The position numbers were made by a program, and so were the translations under genes. From Bog-159 sp049511415 (lineage in GTDB: Bacteria > Acidobacteriota > Terriglobia > Bryobacterales > Bryobacteraceae): 64,000 nucleotides of DNA. The stretch is from positions 1 to 64,000 of the forward strand of contig JBEKYC010000015.1 in assembly GCA_049511415.1 (NCBI GenBank), in the 5' to 3' direction. How positions within the stretch are numbered: position 1 is the first letter of the stretch; each line of letters opens with the position of its first letter. Under the pieces are notes generated by a model. The model did not search any database, was not told the DNA's origin, and saw nothing but the letters and a program-made list of their open reading frames with translations. Shown piece after piece: positions 59,010 to 64,000 of this stretch.

Positions 59010-59631
59010 TTCTAATCTCCATCCAGATTTGGAAGTACAACCATTCGGGCGGCGGATCTTGCTCTTCCACGTGATCAGGCCGGAGTGCCAGGCTGCCGGT
59101 CTGCAGCAGAATCTCCCGCACACGCGGATTCTGTTCGATTTTGGCGCGCATCGCCGCCACGATCAGGCGGTAGTGTTCGCCCTTTTGTATTGACCGGTAG
59201 GGCAGGCGCCGCCCTTCGAAGGTGACCCAATCGATGCCCAGTTGGCGCATGTTGGCCTCCGCCAGCGTGCCCGCGTCCTTGGCTTCGAAAGCGGTCATTT
59301 GCGCTACCTGTTCGCGCGTGTGCGGCCACCTGATTCCCGGCGCCAGAGAGCGCGGATCGCGCGGTCCTTCGGGATAGAGCATCATCTGCCAGAAGCCCTC
59401 GACGCTGGCGTAGCGGCAACCGCGGTAGCTGAAGGGCGTGGCCGCGAAGTTCGACAGGATACCCAATTCGTTGCGTTTGGAGAGAATCACCTCGCCCGGC
59501 CGGGCGGCTTGCGGCAGAATCTCCCAGGATGCCCTTTGATCCTCGGGTATCGGCGTCCACCAATGCGCCGGATACGTCTGCGCGCAGGCCGCCAAACACC
59601 ACACCGCGAGCAGACCCAGACTCCGCGCCAT
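58987..59631 (-). CDS. NADAR-family protein with a secretion signal
   Basis: 214 residues. The N-terminus (SLGLLAVWCLAACAQTYPAH) is a signal peptide, possibly a lipoprotein type with LAAC-A at the cleavage site. The body follows the NADAR/YbiA pattern: EVILSKRNELGILSNFAATP, then FSYRGCRYASVEGFWQMML, MTAFEAKDAGTLAEANMRQL and GEHYRLIVAAMRAKIEQN. NADAR enzymes remove ribose-linked groups (e.g. riboflavin intermediates, ADP-ribose on DNA or NAD-related substrates) in the cytoplasm, so export is unusual. The gene ends inside the start of the CocE gene. The catalytic Glu in VEGFWQ is present, while flanking positions vary. Confidence 0.7.
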   Translation of the reverse strand: MARSLGLLAVWCLAACAQTYPAHWWTPIPEDQRASWEILPQAARPGEVILSKRNELGILSNFAATPFSYRGCRYASVEGFWQMMLYPEGPRDPRSLAPGIRWPHTREQVAQMTAFEAKDAGTLAEANMRQLGIDWVTFEGRRLPYRSIQKGEHYRLIVAAMRAKIEQNPRVREILLQTGSLALRPDHVEEQDPPPEWLYFQIWMEIRSELQSHK

Positions 59632-59725
59632 TCAGGCAGCTTAACAGAACCACAAGGACCCCCTGATGAACAACTTGAGGCAGCGGATCATATAATGGCA
59701 AAAAGATCTGTTTTGGAGGGGCTCC

Positions 59726-61477
59726 ATGCCGAATTGGCGCAGCCGTTGGTTTGCGTGGCTGGCCTGGCTGCCGTGGCTGTCTCCTGGCGCCGTGCCGCAA
59801 ACGCCGCCGGACCCCACGGTGATCCACGCTTCCACGCATGTCGTGGTTCTCAATGTGGTGGCGCAGGATAAGCACGGCAAGCCGGTGGAGGGTTTGCGGC
59901 GCGAAGATTTCACCCTGCGCGAGGACGGCCAGGAACGCAAGATCGCCATGTTCTCGGTGGACGATACCCGCCGGACCTCGGGCGCGGATGTGCCGCCGGC
60001 GCCGCCCATGACGTTTACCAACGGCTTAGCATCAGGCGCGCCGATGGTGACCGCGTTTCTATTCGATCAACTCAATACCCGATTGGCCGATCAGCAACTG
60101 GCCAAGAAGGACTTTCTGCGATATTTGCGGAATCTGCCGGCAAACGAACGGGTCGCGGTATTTGCATTGGGCTACGAACTCCAGTTGCTCCAGGACTTCA
60201 CGCAGGACGTGTCCCAACTGCAAGCTGCGATGACCAAACATTCAGACCGGGCCAGCACCGAAGCCGACGCCTCCAGTACGGCGCCGGCGTCGTCGAACTC
60301 GTTGACCGGCGACCGGAGCACCACCGCGCAATGGGACAGCTTCCTCGCGTCTTCCGCGGAGCCTTACCGAAACTACCAGGAGACCGTGCGCGCGACGCGC
60401 ACCGCGGCGGCCCTGGAGACCATCGCGGCGCACCTGCGGGGCATCCCCGGACGCAAGACTTTGATCTGGATTTCCGGCGGCTTCCCGATTCAGTTAGGAC
60501 TGCACGGCGCCGGTCAGTCTCCGCCGCAGAGCGACGCGAACGCGCGCGATAGCAGCCATCCGGTAAGGGAGGGGCGGTCTGGCGCGGGATCCGCGGCTGC
60601 TTCCCACAGTGGTGGAGGCGGGGGCAACGGCGCCGCAGACAGTGCTTCCGCTTCGGATACGATGCCCGGGATTCCGGGAACCGATCTATCGTTCGAGAGT
60701 GACGTCGCGCGTGCCATTCGGGCGCTCAACGAATCCGCCGTGGCGGTTTATCCCGTGGATGCGCGCGGCCTGATGACTCCCACGCCTTTTCAAGCCGATC
60801 GCGCTGCCTACGGCAAGCGCAACAAGCCACCGCGCGCCACGGCGTCGCCCGACTACAACTACGAGACTCTGGAAACGCTGGCATTAGACACCGGCGGCCG
60901 GGCTTTCCATAACATCAATGATTTGAGTCACGCGATTCAGATGGCCGACGAGGATGCGCGGGTGAGCTATTCACTGGCGTTTTACCCGTCCGCCGCCAGT
61001 CTGGACGACACTTACCACCGGCTGGAAGTCACAGTCACGCGGCCAGGCGTCGCTTTGCGGTACCGCCCCGGCTATTTAGCCGCTACGCAAGCCGCCGCGA
61101 CCGCCGCGCTGGCTGATGCCATCGCCAACCCGGTCCCCCTGGCGGGGATCGCATTCACCGCGCATCTGGAGCCTGTGGAGGGAGGCTACCGGATGTCGGC
61201 GACCCTGGATCCGCATAACATCACTTTGGAGCGAAAAGACGGCAAGTGGACGGGCGCGCTGCAATTTCTGGTGGTGGTGGGCAAAGTGGAGCAACTTACC
61301 ATGGTTCCACTGAGTTTCAGCGATGCGGTCTTCCAACAGATACAGGATAAGGGATTGGTGTTAGGCGGGCGTGTAAAAGCGCCTCCTGGAACGACCGGGT
61401 TCAGCGTAGGCTTCCGGGATGTGTCTTCGGGGTTGGTGGGGACTCTGCATGTGCCGCTGAACGCGGCCGGCCGATGA
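59726..61477 (+). CDS. Secreted VWFA domain protein (acidobacterial VWFA-related, long form)
   Basis: 583 residues with a signal peptide (WRSRWFAWLAWLPWLSPGAV). STHVVVLNVVAQDKHGKPVE and GLRREDFTLREDGQERKIAM are the usual beta start of the family, then a VWFA-like fold in which the MIDAS DxSxS is replaced (MVTAFLFDQLNTRLADQQLA, a DQLN pattern) so metal binding is uncertain. A Gly/Ser-rich linker at about 275-305 and a second region (NINDLSHAIQMADEDARVSY, then YRPGYLAATQAAATAALADA) follow, with a final beta domain. A TATAAT at 59691-59696 is a likely -10. The role is unknown, probably surface or periplasmic binding. Confidence 0.8.
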   Translation: MPNWRSRWFAWLAWLPWLSPGAVPQTPPDPTVIHASTHVVVLNVVAQDKHGKPVEGLRREDFTLREDGQERKIAMFSVDDTRRTSGADVPPAPPMTFTNGLASGAPMVTAFLFDQLNTRLADQQLAKKDFLRYLRNLPANERVAVFALGYELQLLQDFTQDVSQLQAAMTKHSDRASTEADASSTAPASSNSLTGDRSTTAQWDSFLASSAEPYRNYQETVRATRTAAALETIAAHLRGIPGRKTLIWISGGFPIQLGLHGAGQSPPQSDANARDSSHPVREGRSGAGSAAASHSGGGGGNGAADSASASDTMPGIPGTDLSFESDVARAIRALNESAVAVYPVDARGLMTPTPFQADRAAYGKRNKPPRATASPDYNYETLETLALDTGGRAFHNINDLSHAIQMADEDARVSYSLAFYPSAASLDDTYHRLEVTVTRPGVALRYRPGYLAATQAAATAALADAIANPVPLAGIAFTAHLEPVEGGYRMSATLDPHNITLERKDGKWTGALQFLVVVGKVEQLTMVPLSFSDAVFQQIQDKGLVLGGRVKAPPGTTGFSVGFRDVSSGLVGTLHVPLNAAGR

Positions 61478-61614
61478 TCTCCGTGCCGGATATTCAGACT
61501 GGAATGACTGAAAACACGGCACGCATTTCGCCGTGGCTGTCCGGATTTCCTATATTTTCTTCCACATAAGCTCCAGGCCCGCGGCGTGCAATAGCAGGCT
61601 GCGGAGGTAAGTAC

Positions 61615-61872
61615 GTGTCCCTCTTGAATTGGAGCGATCCGGAAACTCACTGGCTGATCGTGACGAACATCATACTCGGTCTGGTCGTGGTGTTGTGCGT
61701 GGCGATCATGGCCGGCGGCATGGTGCACGAGGTAATCGCGCGCCTGCGCAAGCGGCGACGCGTGTCCGCGGAGATCGACCGTGACATGCAGATGCTCAAC
61801 GACGATCACGCCTTCCACGTTCCCGGCCTCGGGATCACGATGGCCGATGGCGGCGAGAAGCACGAAAAATGA
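61615..61872 (+). CDS. Small membrane protein at the head of a redox cluster
   Basis: 85 residues from GTG 61615 (GGAGG ten bases upstream). One hydrophobic helix, IILGLVVVLCVAIMAGGMVH (about residues 19-38), then a basic cytoplasmic stretch RLRKRRRVSAEIDRDMQML and a short end HAFHVPGLGITMADGG. It has no known domain. The stop overlaps the next ATG (AATGA), so it is coupled to the cysteine-rich protein. It may anchor the complex or act as a small subunit; that is inference. Confidence 0.6.
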   Translation: MSLLNWSDPETHWLIVTNIILGLVVVLCVAIMAGGMVHEVIARLRKRRRVSAEIDRDMQMLNDDHAFHVPGLGITMADGGEKHEK

Positions 61873-62756
61873 ATTGCCCCTTCCTCAAAGAAGCGCGCGT
61901 TAAGTACTGCGGCAAATCCGCCTGCCGGAAGATGATCCCCACCGCCGGCAGCGGCGCGCAGGAGATCTGTTCCACGCCGCGCTTCCGGGAGTGTCCGGTT
62001 TACGAGCGCCAGGCGGAGACCGGCGCCGGCGAGCAGTGTCCTTACCTGCGGGAAGCCCTGGCGCATTACTGTGCGACGTCCGCGGTGGCCCGCTTTATTC
62101 CGCACAACGAACTGCCGAGCGGCTGCGCCTGCGATTCGTTTCGCTATTGCGACGTGTATCTCGGCGCCCGTTTGAGCATGGCTGCCGGGGAACGGTGCGA
62201 TCATTCCGTGGGCGGGATGCGCATGCCCGCCAAGCTCTACTTCACCGCGAACCATATTTGGCTGGACATGGCCCCCAGCGGCGCCTGTCACATCGGTGTG
62301 GATGCCTTCCTGACGCGTGTGCTGGGTACTGTGGAACGCATCACCTTTCTGCGGCAGACGGGCGCACACCGCCCCAGCGCCGTCATCACGGCACGCGGCG
62401 TCGATTTGCGAGTGATCTTTCCCCATGCGATTACGCTGGCGGCGTCCAATATGTACCTGCGCGCCAATCCCGCCAAACTCACGGCCGATCCCTATGGCAT
62501 GGGCTGGCTCTTTCAAGGCACGCCGCCGGATCGGGAGCCGGTGACCGATGGCCTCATTCACGGCGATGCCATCGTGCCGTGGATCGAGCACGAGATCGAC
62601 CGCATGTCTTCCTTTCTGGGCGAGTGCTGGGTTTGCCACCACGGCGCGCAGCTTATGAACGACGGCGGAGTTTTTAGCCCCGGCGTGATCGAGCAGCTCA
62701 GCCGGGAGGAGGTAGTGCACCTGTTTGACGAATTCTTCTGGGGCTCGGGAGTCTGA
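61869..62756 (+). CDS. Cysteine-module/GcvH-like protein of a redox cluster
   Basis: 295 residues, no signal peptide. Two Cys modules of about 45 residues lie in tandem: CPFLKEARVKYCGKSACRKM ... CSTPRFRECPVY and CPYLREALAHYCATSAVARF ... CACDSFRYCDVY. The pattern is CP-x-L-x-E-A, YC, then IP, C, FR-x-C-x-VY. Residues about 113-215 follow a lipoyl/GcvH-like fold (KLYFTANHIWLDMAPSGACH, IGVDAFLTRVLGTVERITFL and LTADPYGMGWLFQG), but the region where GcvH has its lipoyl Lys reads ITARGVDL, so no lipoyl group can be carried there. A CWVCHH site near residue 256 is a heme- or metal-like motif in a cytoplasmic protein. The function is unknown; the neighbours suggest a redox complex. Confidence 0.75.
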   Translation: MNCPFLKEARVKYCGKSACRKMIPTAGSGAQEICSTPRFRECPVYERQAETGAGEQCPYLREALAHYCATSAVARFIPHNELPSGCACDSFRYCDVYLGARLSMAAGERCDHSVGGMRMPAKLYFTANHIWLDMAPSGACHIGVDAFLTRVLGTVERITFLRQTGAHRPSAVITARGVDLRVIFPHAITLAASNMYLRANPAKLTADPYGMGWLFQGTPPDREPVTDGLIHGDAIVPWIEHEIDRMSSFLGECWVCHHGAQLMNDGGVFSPGVIEQLSREEVVHLFDEFFWGSGV

Positions 62757-62759
62757 CAA

Positions 62760-63308
62760 ATGAAACAACATCGCGGCAAAATTCTGTTTTTGGCGGGAGT
62801 CGTGGCAGCCCTGGGGTTGGGTTGGGGCGGCTTTCCTGCCGCGCTATATCGGAGCCTGCCGCAGCCGGTCGACTTCAGCCATAAGATTCACGCCGATAAG
62901 GCCGGCACGAAGTGCGAAGATTGTCATGCGCTCCGCGAAGATGGCAGCTTCGCCGGAACGCCCACTCTGGATAAATGCGCGGGTTGCCATGCACAGCCGA
63001 TGGGCACATCGGAACGGGAGAAGCGCTTTATCGCGGCGTATGTAACTCCCAACCGCGAGATACCCTGGCAATCGTATGTGCGGCAGCCGCAGAACGTGTA
63101 CTTCTCGCACGCCTTCCACATCCAGCTGGCGCGTCTGGATTGCGTCGCATGCCACGGCGCCGTGGGACAGAGCGACGGCCTGGCGCCGGCGCGCATCGAG
63201 CGCATCAGCCTCTATAGCGGATCGGCGCACTTTCAGAATATGGACGCCTGCGAGGATTGCCATCGCCGGCGCGGGGCGGCCAACAGTTGCCTGGCCTGCC
63301 ACAAGTGA
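62760..63308 (+). CDS. Pentaheme c-type cytochrome (cytochrome c3/c7-like)
   Basis: 182 residues with an uncleaved or cleaved N-terminal helix (KILFLAGVVAALGLGWGGF) that leads it to the periplasm. Five CxxCH heme sites are present: CEDCH, CAGCH, CVACH, CEDCH, CLACH. FSHKIHADKAGTKCEDCHAL and FSHAFHIQLARLDCVACHGA carry the extra His of the c7/c3 type bis-His ligation. It would take electrons from or give them to the molybdopterin oxidoreductase that follows, as in Qrc/ACIII-like menaquinone complexes. The spacing to both neighbours is 3-8 bases, so one operon. Confidence 0.92.
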   Translation: MKQHRGKILFLAGVVAALGLGWGGFPAALYRSLPQPVDFSHKIHADKAGTKCEDCHALREDGSFAGTPTLDKCAGCHAQPMGTSEREKRFIAAYVTPNREIPWQSYVRQPQNVYFSHAFHIQLARLDCVACHGAVGQSDGLAPARIERISLYSGSAHFQNMDACEDCHRRRGAANSCLACHK

Positions 63309-63315
63309 GAAACCC

Positions 63316-64000
63316 ATGGAATTCACGCGACGCGACCTTCTGAAATTCACCAGCGGCGGGGCGGCGGGACTGGTCTTCACGCCGGCGCCTTGGAAGCTGC
63401 TGCGGGACACCTCGCTGGTGTCCGAGAATTGGCCCGGCGTCCCCCAGCCGCGCCAAGGCGAAGTGACTACGCGCTACACCACCTGCACGCTTTGTCCGGC
63501 CGCCTGCGGCGTGCGCGCGCGCTGTGTCGGCGGGCAACCCGTGAGCCTGGCCGGCGTACACGGACATCCGTCGGGCCGGGGCGCTTTGTGCGCGAATGGA
63601 TTGTTAGGGCACCATCTGCCTTTCTGCGGGGAACGTGCCATGCGGCCAATGGCGAGCGGCCGTCCGGTTCGGCTGGCGGAGGCGGTATCCCGGGTGTCCG
63701 CGGCTATCGCGCAACGCCGGGCGAACGACAGTGTGGCGATCCTGGATGCGCGTCCCGGCCGCGCAGCGTCGCAGGTTTACCGCCGGTTTCTGAATCAGGT
63801 TGGCAAGGGCATATACTGTGCGCCGCCGGCCACCCAGCCGTACGGCCCCTTTGGCATTGATCTCGAAAATACCCGCGCCATCCTCAGCTTCGGCGTGCCG
63901 GTGCTGGACGGCTGGCTGAGTCCCGGCCGCGTGTTGAAGAACCGCGGTCATTTGCAGTTGATTCAGGTGGAGGCGGTGCCATCGCGTACCGCATCGCTGG
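63316..64000 (+). CDS. Tat-exported molybdopterin oxidoreductase, N-terminal part (cut by right edge)
   Basis: The frame from ATG 63316 stays open to the window end (228 codons). TRRDLLKFTSGGAAGLVF is a twin-arginine signal, and CTLCPAACGVRARC with a further Cys at about residue 92 (GRGALCANG) is the CxxCxxxC...C site for the 4Fe-4S cluster of MopB proteins. The rest begins the molybdopterin-binding domains (SVAILDARPGRAASQVYRRF, then TRAILSFGVPVLDGWL). A menaquinone-linked periplasmic complex is the likely context because a multiheme cytochrome precedes it, comparable to QrcB or ACIII. The missing 3' part decides which. Confidence 0.85.
   Translation, partial: MEFTRRDLLKFTSGGAAGLVFTPAPWKLLRDTSLVSENWPGVPQPRQGEVTTRYTTCTLCPAACGVRARCVGGQPVSLAGVHGHPSGRGALCANGLLGHHLPFCGERAMRPMASGRPVRLAEAVSRVSAAIAQRRANDSVAILDARPGRAASQVYRRFLNQVGKGIYCAPPATQPYGPFGIDLENTRAILSFGVPVLDGWLSPGRVLKNRGHLQLIQVEAVPSRTASL

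Noticed and set aside
1..64000. tRNA or rRNA genes
   Set aside because: Intergenic regions were read for cloverleaf ends, TTCGA-type T-loops and CCA-like tails and for conserved rRNA words; only RNase P RNA was found.

Overview
The window is GC-rich DNA that most resembles a soil Acidobacteriota genome of the Solibacter/Bryobacter kind. The reasons are two secreted VWFA-related proteins of the type common in that phylum, many secreted carbohydrate- and peptide-active enzymes, acidobacterial lineage-type secreted and membrane proteins, a bacillithiol-type deacetylase, and dispersed short repeats. The taxonomy is inferred from gene content; no rRNA is present. I see no complete mobile element, prophage, CRISPR array or tRNA.

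Left part (1-31 kb). Short housekeeping and accessory operons alternate in direction. They include the end of an amidohydrolase; a decayed HNH endonuclease with its small partner; a broken membrane protein; a block on the minus strand (apiosidase-like secreted protein, tsaB, NUDIX hydrolase); ferrochelatase; a one-domain response regulator followed by a GT39-like membrane protein; a chitinase-like GH18 protein; an AHSA1/SRPBCC group with a truncated ArsR gene; an acyl-CoA-synthetase-like enzyme; an exported methyltransferase; a PfkB kinase-rhomboid-glutaredoxin-BshB1 run; folD; and a rhamnose unit (TIM-barrel isomerase, GH78 rhamnosidase, NmrA-like protein). Between folD and the rhamnose unit lies a decayed stretch holding an IS630-type transposase relic, an ankyrin gene, a partial folD duplicate and a C-rich repeat region.

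Middle (31-53 kb, mostly minus strand). A complex I operon runs nuoC-D-I-J-K-L-M-N-H. nuoH is at the far end and nuoA, B, E, F and G are absent. NuoL carries a histidine-rich insert. Then comes a phosphate operon: a porin followed by pstS-pstC-pstA-pstB-phoU, with three 11-bp Pho-box-like units directly upstream of a -10 element, and, farther right, a second (alginate-export type) porin and a PhoR-like kinase without PhoB. A HigBA toxin-antitoxin relic lies between the two operons, and a DinJ-YafQ relic lies at 19 kb.

Right part (53-64 kb). A large OmpA-barrel-PKD-Ig protein, RNase P RNA with a clear promoter, a CocE-like hydrolase overlapping a secreted NADAR-family protein, a second VWFA protein, and finally a four-gene redox cluster cut by the window edge: a small membrane protein, a cysteine-module/GcvH-like protein lacking the lipoyl lysine, a pentaheme cytochrome and a Tat-exported molybdopterin oxidoreductase. 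This last cluster is the best candidate for a poorly described system.

Frameshifts, truncations and relics are frequent: HNH, membrane protein, ArsR, DinJ-YafQ, IS630, folD copy, HigBA. Most involve loss of many bases rather than single-base errors, so they look biological, though a draft metagenome assembly could contribute. All family assignments are by reading the sequence; no database search was run.
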